A stretch of 64,000 bases of DNA from Prosthecobacter debontii (GTDB lineage: Bacteria > Verrucomicrobiota > Verrucomicrobiia > Verrucomicrobiales > Verrucomicrobiaceae): positions 62,001-126,000 of the forward strand of contig NZ_FUYE01000007.1 in the NCBI RefSeq assembly GCF_900167535.1, given 5' to 3'. Under the pieces are notes generated by a model. That model was given only the letters and a program-made list of their open reading frames with translations, had not been told where the DNA came from and did not search any database. How positions within the stretch are numbered: position 1 is the stretch's first letter; each line of letters opens with the position of its first letter. The position numbers and the translations under genes are program-made. This document shows, in pieces, positions 1 to 7,852 of the stretch.

Positions 1-63
1 GAAGTCACGCCGGGTGATGCCGTCGCAGGTGGTGATGGAGCCGTCGCCGGAAAATTTAAACAT
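1..63 (-). CDS. DUF1501 family protein, N-terminal fragment (runs off the window)
   Basis: Only the first 21 codons are present. They start MFKFSGDGSITT and end in an ITRRDF twin-arginine-like motif, which is the classic N-terminus of planctomycete/verrucomicrobial DUF1501 proteins (secreted, alkaline phosphatase/sulfatase-like fold, function not established). The ATG is the complement of 61-63. The rest of the gene lies to the left of the window. The call rests on the leader sequence alone. A second, complete DUF1501 gene lies near 53 kb. Confidence 0.6.
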   Translation of the reverse strand, partial: MFKFSGDGSITTCDGITRRDF

Positions 64-343
64 AGCTATAAATCGTTAGGTGGAAGAATACGTCGCCAGT
101 TTGGAAATCTGAATGGACGATCCCGCTATGATGTTGGGAGGTTCGTGCCCTTGATTGGATGGGTCTGGAAGGAGTGAACGATCAAAATTTGCTGGATTCA
201 GCTTCGATTGGAACCCGTGAATCCAAAGGGGGTTGAAGCTTGTAACTTTTGGGGCTCTTTCCGTGATACAGCTTGGTGACGCTCGGTTTTGCCTGTTGAA
301 TTTACTTTAAGCTCGCCTTGATCCACACTCCGTTCACCTACCT

Positions 344-874
344 ATGAAATTCACCCTTCTTGCTCTGCTGTCTCTCCTTGGTGTCTGCACAGCGCTCGCT
401 CAGACCAGCGCCCCGGCGACACCGGCAAGTCCCAATCAAGAAGAGGTGACCCAAGACGGCTTGTGGGATGGACGGCTCAAGGGCGGGTCTTACCTCGTGC
501 GCTGCACGCAGATCCTTGCGTTATCTAAACACGAGTATGTGGCCGATTCCGTGGCCCGAGTGGTGGAGGTGAATTTGACCCTGAACTCCAGCATGAACGT
601 GCGCTTTTACTACCTGGAGCCCCTGCGTCTCGAGGGCGGCGGAATTGTCGGAGCCGGTCAGCAGGCGCTCGATAAAGCGCGTGCCATGGTGCAGGACGCC
701 GCCTCACGCGTTTCTCCGACCCTGACCACACCCAAGGTGGTGAAAAACTACCCCACCTCCACTCATGCGCACACGATTGAGTTCGTGATCGCAGATGAGG
801 AGCGGTTGAATTCCCTTCATGCCAGTCTTGAGCGTGCCTTCCGTACTGGCCGAGGCCGCATCTGGCGCGAGTGA
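344..874 (+). CDS. secreted hypothetical protein
   Basis: A 176-residue protein with a clear Sec signal peptide (MKFTLLALLSLLGVCTALAQ, cleavage after ALA). A Pro/Ala/Thr-rich linker leads into a globular domain of about 130 residues. The mature part has no Cys pair, metal motif or membrane segment that I recognise. It is convergent with the SprT-like gene, only 12 bases apart. The leader, sensible codon use and absence of a better frame make it a real gene. Function unknown; export to periplasm or beyond is inferred. Confidence 0.7.
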   Translation: MKFTLLALLSLLGVCTALAQTSAPATPASPNQEEVTQDGLWDGRLKGGSYLVRCTQILALSKHEYVADSVARVVEVNLTLNSSMNVRFYYLEPLRLEGGGIVGAGQQALDKARAMVQDAASRVSPTLTTPKVVKNYPTSTHAHTIEFVIADEERLNSLHASLERAFRTGRGRIWRE

Positions 875-886
875 AGCGCTACCACT

Positions 887-1561
887 CTATGCACCTTTGG
901 ACTTTCGGAGGTCCTCCACCAGCACGAACCGGAATCGCGAGTCATAAGCGCCGCCGTTGTAGCGATTGCAGCATTCACTGCAGGCCGTGTGGCGGTGAAA
1001 CTTGCGCACGCGTTTGACCACAAGACCGCAGTGAGAGCAGGCGTAGATCAGATTGCGCGCCACCTCTTGGCGAGGCAGTGGTAATTTATGACGGGCGGTT
1101 TCGCCAGGGATACCGACATCGGCACAGGCCTGCTGCCACTCACGACCGTGGGGTTCGATCCGGCGACGGCCAGCCCGGTGATAGGCCACCAGATGAGCCA
1201 GCTCATGCAGCAGGGTGCGCCGCACCTGACCGTCAAATTCCTCCAGTTTGGGATTCAGTTCGATCTTCCAGGAAGGAAAACTCGCATAACCCGCCGTGCT
1301 TCTGAGCCGATGATTCCACTTCACCGCAATCAGCTTAGCCGCACCGGCGAGATCCAATTGGCGCAGGATTTCCCGACATTCCTCCGTGAGGGCCTCGTCC
1401 AGTTCGAGACCGTCTTGGTCTTTGACTCGACGATTGACCGGTGATTCGCCCTGGCCATCCACATAGAGAGGTCGAGGCAGCGCCCGCTCTTCCAGGTTTC
1501 CGCGGACACCGGCCTGGAAATCCATCCACAGTTGAGAAAGTTTGCGCAGAGATCGGGGCAT
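887..1561 (-). CDS. SprT-like zinc metallopeptidase
   Basis: A 224-residue SprT/Spartan-like protein. The zincin motif HELAH is at residues 119-123, with a third His ligand in the following HGREW (about 138-142). A C-terminal zinc ribbon is formed by C175/C178 and C194/C197-198. SprT-like proteins include DNA-protein crosslink proteases; the bacterial members are mostly uncharacterised, so the substrate is not known. The start ATG shares one base with the stop of the upstream serine acetyltransferase (TGATG), so the two are very likely translated from one mRNA. The leftward order is acetyltransferase then peptidase. Family call is strong, biological role open. Confidence 0.85.
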   Translation of the reverse strand: MPRSLRKLSQLWMDFQAGVRGNLEERALPRPLYVDGQGESPVNRRVKDQDGLELDEALTEECREILRQLDLAGAAKLIAVKWNHRLRSTAGYASFPSWKIELNPKLEEFDGQVRRTLLHELAHLVAYHRAGRRRIEPHGREWQQACADVGIPGETARHKLPLPRQEVARNLIYACSHCGLVVKRVRKFHRHTACSECCNRYNGGAYDSRFRFVLVEDLRKSKGA

Positions 1562-2715
1562 CAGACCGCCTCCTTTTCGGGGGTTTTCGGAGCTTTCGTG
1601 ACAGGGGTGCTCTTGCGATCCCGGATGCGATGCTCCTGGTCGCCCAGGGCATACACCATGTCGGGAGCCACACTTTCCATGAGGAAAACGTTCGCGCCGA
1701 TCGTGCTGCGGGCCCCGACGATGGTATCACCGCCGACGATGGTGGCCCCAGCATAGATGGTGACGTTGTCCTCGATGGTGGGGTGGCGTTTTTTCCCGGC
1801 CAGAGCTTGACCCTGCGCCAGCGAGCGAGCGACGAGACCCACGCCTTGATAAAGCTTCACGCGGGTGCCGATGCTGCACGTCTCGCCGATCACCACGCCC
1901 GTGCCATGGTCAATGAAGAAGTGGCTGCCGATCTGCGCTCCGGGATGGATATCGATCCCCGTGCGTCCATGCGCCCACTCCGTCATCATGCGTGGGATCA
2001 GCGGCACCCCCAGGGTGTAGAGGAGGTGCGCCGTGCGTTGGACAGCAATGGCTTCCAGGCCTGGGTAGGCCAAAATGATTTCCTCATAACTGCGGGCCGC
2101 AGGATCGCCCTCAAAGGCCGCCTGGACATCGGTTTGCAGCAGACGCCGCACCTCCGGCAGCTTGACCATGAAGTCACAGACCAGCTTCATGGCTTCCTCA
2201 TGGTGATTGCCGCTTTGATCACGCAGGCGTAGGCTGCGACGCACCTCCGTGCGGAGACGCTCACGGATGCTGGCCACCAGCTCATGGGTCATCAGCTCCA
2301 GATCCTGAGAGGAAACGGCGTCTTCGGAGTAGAAACCGGGAAACAGCACCTGAAGGAGGTCTTCACAGAGCGAGGCAATCGCTTGCTTGGAGGGCAGCGC
2401 CCCGCAGTCCACATGGTTGATCCCGCCGACCTCGCAATACGAGGCCATGAGGCTCTGAACGATCTCTTCCTGTCGGCAATCCATTGAGTTGAAAGGTAAA
2501 ATAGAAGCAAAAGCCGCATCTGGCAAATGGCGGTCCGGGGCTTGACCACGATCCTCACCCGCCACCGCAGCGGCCTGCCTCGGGGATACGTCCGCCAGAC
2601 CACCCCGCATCCAGTCTTCTTTCAGCGCCATCTCCCACCGCTTCGGGTTCGTCGTTGTTGTGTTTTGATGCCTTTTGTCGAGCTTTGGCCTTTTTCCGCC
2701 CTTCCTGGTCGTCAT
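1561..2715 (-). CDS. cysE: serine O-acetyltransferase
   Basis: Acetyl-CoA:L-serine O-acetyltransferase, first step of cysteine synthesis (serine to O-acetylserine), cytoplasmic. The C-terminal half is a left-handed beta-helix of hexapeptide repeats with the signature IHPGAQIGSHFFIDHGTG, followed by VVIGETCSIG and a second repeat block (VTIYAGATIVGG). The N-terminal half is the usual all-helical SAT domain. The frame is open further upstream to 2952, but that stretch is low-complexity and overlaps an intergenic repeat. I therefore start at the ATG of MTTRKGGKRPKL, giving 384 aa, somewhat longer than classical CysE and like the EpsC-type long forms. It overlaps the SprT-like gene by one base downstream. 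Confidence 0.88.
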   Translation of the reverse strand: MTTRKGGKRPKLDKRHQNTTTTNPKRWEMALKEDWMRGGLADVSPRQAAAVAGEDRGQAPDRHLPDAAFASILPFNSMDCRQEEIVQSLMASYCEVGGINHVDCGALPSKQAIASLCEDLLQVLFPGFYSEDAVSSQDLELMTHELVASIRERLRTEVRRSLRLRDQSGNHHEEAMKLVCDFMVKLPEVRRLLQTDVQAAFEGDPAARSYEEIILAYPGLEAIAVQRTAHLLYTLGVPLIPRMMTEWAHGRTGIDIHPGAQIGSHFFIDHGTGVVIGETCSIGTRVKLYQGVGLVARSLAQGQALAGKKRHPTIEDNVTIYAGATIVGGDTIVGARSTIGANVFLMESVAPDMVYALGDQEHRIRDRKSTPVTKAPKTPEKEAV

Positions 2716-2905
2716 TTCAGCATAAACGATTGGGAAACAAAGGGTTAAAGCCCGTGCGCTTGGCTCAAAAAAGGCTCTTTCAAGGCTCAAGACGGGTTCA
2801 GGTGAATCCGGTGCCTGCTGGGTTGGCTGGGGACGGGCGATGGGTCCCTCAAGCACCGTGTGCGCCACGTCCCCAGGCCCGAGGTCCCTGGGAACACATT
2901 CCCTG

Positions 2906-2982
2906 CTCAGCGGCTGGAGCCCAGCTGCACTACTTGGCGGCTGCCGCAGCATCTCCCCCAGGCGTTTAAAGCCCGCCGATAG
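2906..2982 (+). repeat. diverged intergenic repeat, copy 1
   Basis: This lies in the 349-base gap (2716-3064) between UPF0175 and cysE. The core, around CGGCTGGAGCCCAGCTG, then a tract reading TTGGCGGC, ending AAAGCCCGCCGATAG, matches copy 2 about 620 bases away with scattered substitutions. It is in the same orientation. Translated, both copies give an SGW-SPAA-LG-like peptide in the + frame, but there is no real gene. It looks like a decayed dispersed intergenic element. The rest of the gap shows nothing I recognise. Confidence 0.5.
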
Positions 2983-3064
2983 TGATAGCGAAAAGAAATC
3001 ATCGATCTCATGCCCGCAGCGGGGTGATCAACGAGGGAAAAGGCAAGGGGAGAAATCAGTGCCC

Positions 3065-3385
3065 TCACTCACCCGCCTGTCCAAGAATCAGATCCCGCAG
3101 ATCATCATGGATGAAAAGCGAGCTTCGATTGGATTGACCACGAGCATCTGAGATGTCCTCCACCGCCGCCGTCAGATCGTAATTGCGCGGAATGCCACGC
3201 TCTGCCAACTCACAACCAAACGCGAAATGATCCAGCCCCGCCATCGCTGCGGCACGTCCCAGGCTTAACCAGCCACGAGCGTAATAGCGCGCCGCCAGTT
3301 CGATCTGCATATGCCGCTCTCGCTCGCCAGGTCCCAGGGGCAACTGCTGGAGCACCGCGTCATCGACTTCCAGGGTAATGCTCAT
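3065..3385 (-). CDS. UPF0175 family antitoxin-like protein
   Basis: Starting at MSITLEVDD (8 codons inside the longest frame) gives 106 aa. The middle matches the UPF0175 signature: LAARYYARGWLSLGRAA, then MAGLDHFAF, then ELAERGIPRNYDL. UPF0175 proteins are small helical DNA-binding-like proteins often found as antitoxins beside PIN-type (DUF3368) toxins. No PIN toxin gene is visible beside it, so it is an orphan here. It lies downstream of the Argonaute gene on the same strand but 418 bases away, so co-transcription is doubtful. Confidence 0.72.
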   Translation of the reverse strand: MSITLEVDDAVLQQLPLGPGERERHMQIELAARYYARGWLSLGRAAAMAGLDHFAFGCELAERGIPRNYDLTAAVEDISDARGQSNRSSLFIHDDLRDLILGQAGE

Positions 3386-3525
3386 GCTCAAGCCTACCCT
3401 GCTCCGCAAAATCTTGCAAGACGGTCTTGGGTCACCCAGCGTCGAAGTTCAGCGCTGCTCCTGCCTATGGGAGTTCATGGATAGGGCGCTGGGGCCTCCA
3501 AGCGCCTTATCGGCATCGAGCGTCT

Positions 3526-3605
3526 TTAGCGGCTGGAGGAGCCCAGCTGCGCGACTTGGCAGCCACTACATCATCCCGCCCCACGTGCTCAAAGCTCGCT
3601 GATAG
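3526..3605 (+). repeat. diverged intergenic repeat, copy 2
   Basis: Second copy of the element at 2906-2982: TAGCGGCTGGAGGAGCCCAGC, a TTGGCAGCC tract, and an end reading AAAGCTCGCTGATAG. It sits in the 418-base gap (3386-3803) between UPF0175 and the Argonaute gene. To its right, from about 3620, base composition drops sharply in GC, marking the left edge of the Argonaute island. No gene or clear terminator is visible in the rest of the gap. Confidence 0.5.
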
Positions 3606-3803
3606 AGCAAAGAAGGGGTGGTGGAATCCGATGAAGGTAGAGCTCGCAACAATCTCCTCAAACCCTTACGCAAATCGAATTCGCCATTCACTTTTCTGGA
3701 GGTTAGGCAACAGTGATGAGGCACCTCAGAGTATGTAACCTTAGTGAGGGCATGACATAATTATTTGAATATATACCTATCTTTTTTGAAGCGTTAAAAG
3801 GTG

Positions 3804-5246
3804 CTACATAAAATAACGAAATTGATAAGTTTGAGGATTCAGTGTGGGCATCCGTTTAATTACTCTAGCCAGTACTTGCGCGTATGCTAATGTGACAGGC
3901 AAGCGATCGTAAAGGCCATCGTTATTCCAATTCATTTTAGTCAAACCTAAAATGGCTTGGCAGTGAGGTTCCCAGCTTCCATGCCCTGCATATCTGCGCA
4001 ACATCAAGGGGGTGGGAATGCCTTTGCCTTCTTTATAGAAGTCCTTCCCGCCTACTGCGGTGGGAGCATTCCCTTGAGTCCACAACAACATCGTTCTTCC
4101 GTCTAATTGAAGTGAGGTGCCTCGATGGACTGGATAACCGTCAGGTGCACCTTTCGTTTTGTTAGGATCGGAGGGTGCGTGAATGAGAACTCCCCTCCAT
4201 CCGACATCTTGTTGAACTTGAATTAGATCAATGGCAAGAGAACCCCGAAATGCGTCAAAGCAACCTTCGATTTCATCAGATTTAAATTGTGTGGATTTGT
4301 GTACTACAACGCGTTGCGGAATCCTTCCCCCATGACGTCTTTGATAAAGTCCCAAGCTTCGACTCATAACTCGCCGCATCTCATTTCTACTAAGAAATGG
4401 ATTATCTCTTTCGACATGGACGTCATCGGTTTCGAAGGCAACAAATTCTAGACCAGAGCCTTCAGAGTCAAATACTTGGCTGCAACAAGTCACAAATCTT
4501 GACCCCTTCGATTGCTGCTCTCTCATGGCATAGCTTAGGCCTATGAAAGCTGTTTCAGGATCCGCACTAGCCATTTTCCATGGCACTCCTCCAGCTTTGC
4601 AATAAAGCGCTATAGACAATCTCCAGGCAACACTACAACGGCATTTGTATGTCAACGCATTATCAGTTATGATTTGCGTTGGAATGCCACGTGTTGCCAT
4701 CGTGGCCTTGAGGTAATCATGCAAATCAAAGCCATCAATCTCAGAGCTATAAAAACCAGCTTGCCATCGGTGAGGCAAATATATGGCAATAATGTCGAAT
4801 TCATGCCTGTGTGCTTCGACCACTGAAATTGCTCTGGAAAGCCCCTCTGCCAATGTTACATAAGGGGCTTTAGCATTATTCAATGCCTCATCGAAAGCTT
4901 GTGGAAATTCAAAAATTGCAGTGTCAGAAGCTATTTCAAGACCTACGCGGAAAATGCTAGTAAATCCAGGATATTCAGTGAGATATGCCCTTCGTTCACT
5001 TGGCCTGTGCCGCTGATGAAGTTCGGTTAATAAGCCTTTTACGAATTTTAATCCTCCAAATGGAGCGATTATTGCAATGCGTATCGGGTCTAAAACTGCT
5101 TGGAGTAAATTACGGCTATAAGGTCCAAAACGAACAAGCCCTATTAGTGGATGTTCTTCCACTTCTTGTCGACGCTCTGGGTGAAACAAAAGCCTCGCTT
5201 CTGGTAGCAGGAAATGGTCAGACAGTTGTGAAATTGGTGGGTTCAT
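3804..5246 (-). CDS. short prokaryotic Argonaute (MID-PIWI), SPARSA partner
   Basis: A 480-residue protein of the right size and layout for a short pAgo: MID plus PIWI only, no N-terminal or PAZ domains. The MID/PIWI junction reads LTYKCRCSVAWRLSIALY then KAGGVPWKM (about 198-225). The PIWI half has FIGLSYA (235-241), VVVHKSTQF (313-321), a GIPTPLMLRRYAG stretch (409-421) and the C-terminal LGLTKMNWNND (434-443) with LPVTLAYAQVLARVIK. Short pAgos normally lack the DEDX slicer tetrad and act as guide-directed sensors; I see no clear intact tetrad but cannot align it. Its ATG overlaps the stop of the SIR2-APAZ gene by 4 bases (ATGA). The pair should form a guide-loaded heterodimer. The gene is AT-rich relative to its flanks, suggesting horizontal acquisition. 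Confidence 0.88.
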   Translation of the reverse strand: MNPPISQLSDHFLLPEARLLFHPERRQEVEEHPLIGLVRFGPYSRNLLQAVLDPIRIAIIAPFGGLKFVKGLLTELHQRHRPSERRAYLTEYPGFTSIFRVGLEIASDTAIFEFPQAFDEALNNAKAPYVTLAEGLSRAISVVEAHRHEFDIIAIYLPHRWQAGFYSSEIDGFDLHDYLKATMATRGIPTQIITDNALTYKCRCSVAWRLSIALYCKAGGVPWKMASADPETAFIGLSYAMREQQSKGSRFVTCCSQVFDSEGSGLEFVAFETDDVHVERDNPFLSRNEMRRVMSRSLGLYQRRHGGRIPQRVVVHKSTQFKSDEIEGCFDAFRGSLAIDLIQVQQDVGWRGVLIHAPSDPNKTKGAPDGYPVHRGTSLQLDGRTMLLWTQGNAPTAVGGKDFYKEGKGIPTPLMLRRYAGHGSWEPHCQAILGLTKMNWNNDGLYDRLPVTLAYAQVLARVIKRMPTLNPQTYQFRYFM

Positions 5247-6973
5247 TTGCGACTTCTATGACGGGAAAATGCAGTGTTTCCAGAGATCTCAAATACGGCA
5301 TCGACGCCAGCTCCAGTATTAAATGCGGCAATCCTAGCAGTTTGATTATTGCCCGTGATTAACGCGCTCCAAGCTGCTAAAAGTTGATTCCAATTTTTAT
5401 TATACCGACTTGCTGAGCGCTGGCGATGAAACTCCTTTTCATTATCTGAAACCCTTCTTCCTGGCAGACTTTCGACCCAAGTCGTTGGTTCAAATAAAAG
5501 CCATAAGGCCTGTTGGCGGAGTTCCAGACGTATAGTTATAGCTTCCGCCCATGCAATGCCTGCTTTTGGGATCTTTCCCGTTAGAGAACCGCAAACCTGC
5601 CGGAGAGGATCATAGTGACGATTTGTGGTGTCTCTGTAATTAATTGCCAAAACATTGATATTTCCCCTTCGACAAGAAACTAATGACCTGTTTGTAGCTA
5701 GAGCTTTGACAAAGGCTTCATTAATCAAGCTGCTTTCCATGGAATCAAAATATAAGCGATCCGATTCAATCGGATGAAGATCCCATTCGGTTATTTGGTA
5801 ATTTGAGAACGTGGAGCGGACATCGCTATCACTTCCAAAAGCAAGAACTCCACTCCTTCTACGAACCGCTAAGATATCCGTGCCGCTAGTGCGGACTGCT
5901 TCACGTACTTCCTTCTGCCCACCAATTTTACAGGCAAGACGTCGACACAACGTCGGATAAGAAATGATGGGCAATGCGTTCAGACGTACAACAGGCCAGT
6001 CTCCTTCCCGTGGAGGGGGTTCCGCATCGCTCACGCGTGGAAGTGCTGAATCCAAATGCTGAGCCAATTTTGGGCTTATCTCTTGCTCCATCAATAGCAC
6101 ATCCGCCATAAATTCATCAAAGCCAGGTGATTCAATCAAATGCGCAAACACTCCTACTGATTGAGCTTTTTCAATCAGTTTAACTGCTCTTTGATAAGGA
6201 GGAGAACCTGGACGGCATACCCAGAAAAGCCCTCCTGGGAAACCCTTGCCGTTGTGTAACGCTGATTCTAACGCATCCATTATAGAGTCATCACGTCCAC
6301 TATAACCTAATACAATAAGACCGAAACGTTTACTGGCCTCAGTTAAGCTAAGTCGCATTTCTTCATCTTGTTTGATTAATTCATCAGATGTGTTCTTGAG
6401 TTTTCTGGATTGAAAATCGCCATGTAGTTTAACCAGAACTGGCCATCGATCTTCAATTAAAGTTTCTGTAGCAAGCTTTGGGGAATCGAGAGTTGCAACA
6501 GTCAGTTTTGCTGTAGTCTGGAAAATCTTGGCGGCAGCATCTTCAATATTCCTGTCGAAATTTGTGGTCCAAATTATTCGCGTTTTCTCCAATGCAGCTA
6601 GGACAGCAAGAGCTAGATGGCCAAATGATGTGGTGGCTTTAGAAACCATGCGATCGATAAATCGGCGACGGTCAGCCTCATCTGGACAAGCATTTAAAAA
6701 TAGCTCTGCGTATTCGGTTTCGCTATTTGGTTTTGGGAATCTGCCTGTGCTATCTATATATTCTTGAATGCGTCGCTGAAGAAGAGGATTGCTCAGGTCC
6801 TCACATGCGCGAATTGGCACTTTTTGTTCCGCACAATAAATGGTGCGTTTGAAATTCCAGATCATATCTCCCGCCGTGGGTATTCCCGACGATGCTGATG
6901 CTCCAGCTCCAAGGAACCACATCAGACTGTGAGATCGTGAGTTATATATTTTCAGGAAATCCGAGGCTGTCAT
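5243..6973 (-). CDS. SIR2-APAZ NADase effector of a short-Argonaute (SPARSA) system
   Basis: A 576-residue two-domain protein. The N-terminal SIR2-like NAD-binding domain (about 1-295) has GAGAS at 22-26, TTNFD at 136-140, the predicted catalytic His in KLHGDF (H184) and GYSGRDDS at 223-230. The C-terminal part (about 320-576) fits the APAZ domain, with LWLLFEPTTWVE near 485-497 followed by a charged helical tail. In characterised SPARSA systems (for example from Geobacter sulfurreducens) the APAZ part clasps the short Argonaute. Guide-directed recognition of invading DNA then triggers SIR2 to deplete NAD+ and abort the cell. Function here is inferred from domain identity. First gene of the operon; a TATAAT-like box lies about 38 bases upstream of the ATG. 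Confidence 0.88.
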   Translation of the reverse strand: MTASDFLKIYNSRSHSLMWFLGAGASASSGIPTAGDMIWNFKRTIYCAEQKVPIRACEDLSNPLLQRRIQEYIDSTGRFPKPNSETEYAELFLNACPDEADRRRFIDRMVSKATTSFGHLALAVLAALEKTRIIWTTNFDRNIEDAAAKIFQTTAKLTVATLDSPKLATETLIEDRWPVLVKLHGDFQSRKLKNTSDELIKQDEEMRLSLTEASKRFGLIVLGYSGRDDSIMDALESALHNGKGFPGGLFWVCRPGSPPYQRAVKLIEKAQSVGVFAHLIESPGFDEFMADVLLMEQEISPKLAQHLDSALPRVSDAEPPPREGDWPVVRLNALPIISYPTLCRRLACKIGGQKEVREAVRTSGTDILAVRRRSGVLAFGSDSDVRSTFSNYQITEWDLHPIESDRLYFDSMESSLINEAFVKALATNRSLVSCRRGNINVLAINYRDTTNRHYDPLRQVCGSLTGKIPKAGIAWAEAITIRLELRQQALWLLFEPTTWVESLPGRRVSDNEKEFHRQRSASRYNKNWNQLLAAWSALITGNNQTARIAAFNTGAGVDAVFEISGNTAFSRHRSRK

Positions 6974-7011
6974 AAAACGTTGGAAATTAATCCTATGTAT
7001 TTGAAAAAGTG

Positions 7012-7017
7012 ATTATA
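7012..7017 (-). promoter_or_regulatory. candidate -10 box for the SIR2-APAZ/Argonaute operon
   Basis: On the minus strand a perfect TATAAT lies 38 bases before the SIR2-APAZ start codon, in very AT-rich sequence. No convincing -35 box is seen at the expected spacing. This is a single-motif guess. Confidence 0.3.
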
Positions 7018-7117
7018 ACTGGCAAAGACCGATTTTATCCTGCATCCTGGCGTTTTGGAAGATATTCTCGTTTTTTGCGAATCCAGTCAATGTGAGTATT
7101 TCTCAGTATACTGACAG

Positions 7118-7141
7118 CATCATCATACCTTAATGATGATG
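7118..7141. repeat. short inverted repeat upstream of the Argonaute operon
   Basis: CATCATCAT and ATGATGATG face each other across six bases in the gap between the SIR2-APAZ gene and the decayed Cys-rich copy. It could be an operator or part of the island edge. The remainder of this 330-base gap (6974-7303) is AT-rich up to about 7180, and no gene is recognisable in it. Confidence 0.35.
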
Positions 7142-7303
7142 ACACCTCTCAAAACGATGCTTGTGTGATCAGGCTAGATTTCTGAATGGTATGTGCTTCA
7201 TCAACAACCTTGTCGTGAGTCCAAACTCAAAAAAGATAACAAGCTATGCGGCCATGGCTGTGAGGTTATCCAGATAGCATCACACGAACGGCGATTCCGT
7301 GTT

Positions 7304-7366
7304 TTACTTGCAGAAGCTCTTGCACTCTTTGCTATAGGAGGCGCAGGTTTCGCCTTTCTTGGAGCT
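7304..7366 (-). pseudogene. decayed copy of the small Cys-rich secreted protein gene
   Basis: The last 21 codons align base by base with the 3' end of the Cys-rich gene at 7853-8008. Shared blocks include GAAACCTGCGCCTCCT and a 3' end reading TTCTGCAAGTAA (CTGCTGCAAGTAA in the intact gene). There is a 12-base deletion, and most CxxCC cysteines have become Ser, Tyr or Phe. No signal peptide is left upstream. It is therefore a truncated, diverged duplicate lying 550 bases from the intact gene. It sits just outside the AT-rich Argonaute island. Confidence 0.6.
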
Positions 7367-7418
7367 TGTGGTGAATACGATCCCACTTCACGGGCCCGAA
7401 TGAACATGACAGCTCTAT

Positions 7419-7616
7419 TCACACCCCCGAAGTAAACCACATCGGAACTTCACAATCAGGAAACCGGGCGCGGATTTCCAGGGTGCCGCCGAGGGCTTGG
7501 ACGATGGCCATGAAGGTATCCCAATGGAGATGACTGCGGTGCACGACGCGGGAGACGGCGGCTTGTTTGATGCCGAGCTTGCTACCTAGATTGGTTTGGG
7601 AGAAGCCGTGCAGCAT
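7419..7616 (-). pseudogene. truncated XRE/HigA-type antitoxin (helix-turn-helix remnant)
   Basis: 65 codons carry the C-terminal two-thirds of an XRE antitoxin: FSQTNLGSKLGIKQAAVSR (the HTH) followed by FMAIVQALGGTLEIRARFPD, the usual tail of this group. The N-terminal helix region normally preceding the GLSQ motif is missing. In the same frame only about eight more codons exist upstream before a stop. No toxin gene is adjacent. Most likely a broken toxin-antitoxin locus; a functional short protein cannot be excluded. Confidence 0.6.
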
Positions 7617-7711
7617 GGCTGATCGCAGCGATAGAGCCGATCATCGCCTTGTTCAATCCTCAACACCTCTGCGGGCAAGAGTGCCCACATCACTTGGCTG
7701 GTTTCCGCCTC

Positions 7712-7753
7712 CCAAACAAAACTGCCGCCACCTGCATGAACAGATGGCGGCAG
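7712..7753 (-). terminator. intrinsic terminator after the Cys-rich peptide gene
   Basis: Nine-base perfect stem CTGCCGCCA / TGGCGGCAG with a 14-base loop. On the minus strand it is followed by TTTTGTTT. It lies about 100 bases past the stop of the Cys-rich gene. Confidence 0.7.
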
Positions 7754-7852
7754 CGTGGGGTATGGAAGTCGCAACCCAACCCGTGAGTCAGTCTAAGCCG
7801 CGATCAATGGCGGCTCGGGCTCAGGGTTCAGGCGACTTCGAGGGTGTGGGTC

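Noticed and set aside
1441-2232. 263-codon open frame on the plus strand inside the serine acetyltransferase gene
   Set aside because: It is opposite the hexapeptide-repeat region of a clearly recognisable enzyme, with no leader, domain or ribosome site of its own.
2716-2952. Longer N-terminus for the serine acetyltransferase
   Set aside because: The extra 79 codons are low-complexity and run into the intergenic repeat; homology begins after MTTRKGG.
7193-7435. 80-codon plus-strand frame over the decayed Cys-rich copy
   Set aside because: Its hydrophobic stretch is the reverse complement of the CxxCC repeat and also appears opposite the intact gene, so it is an antisense artefact.
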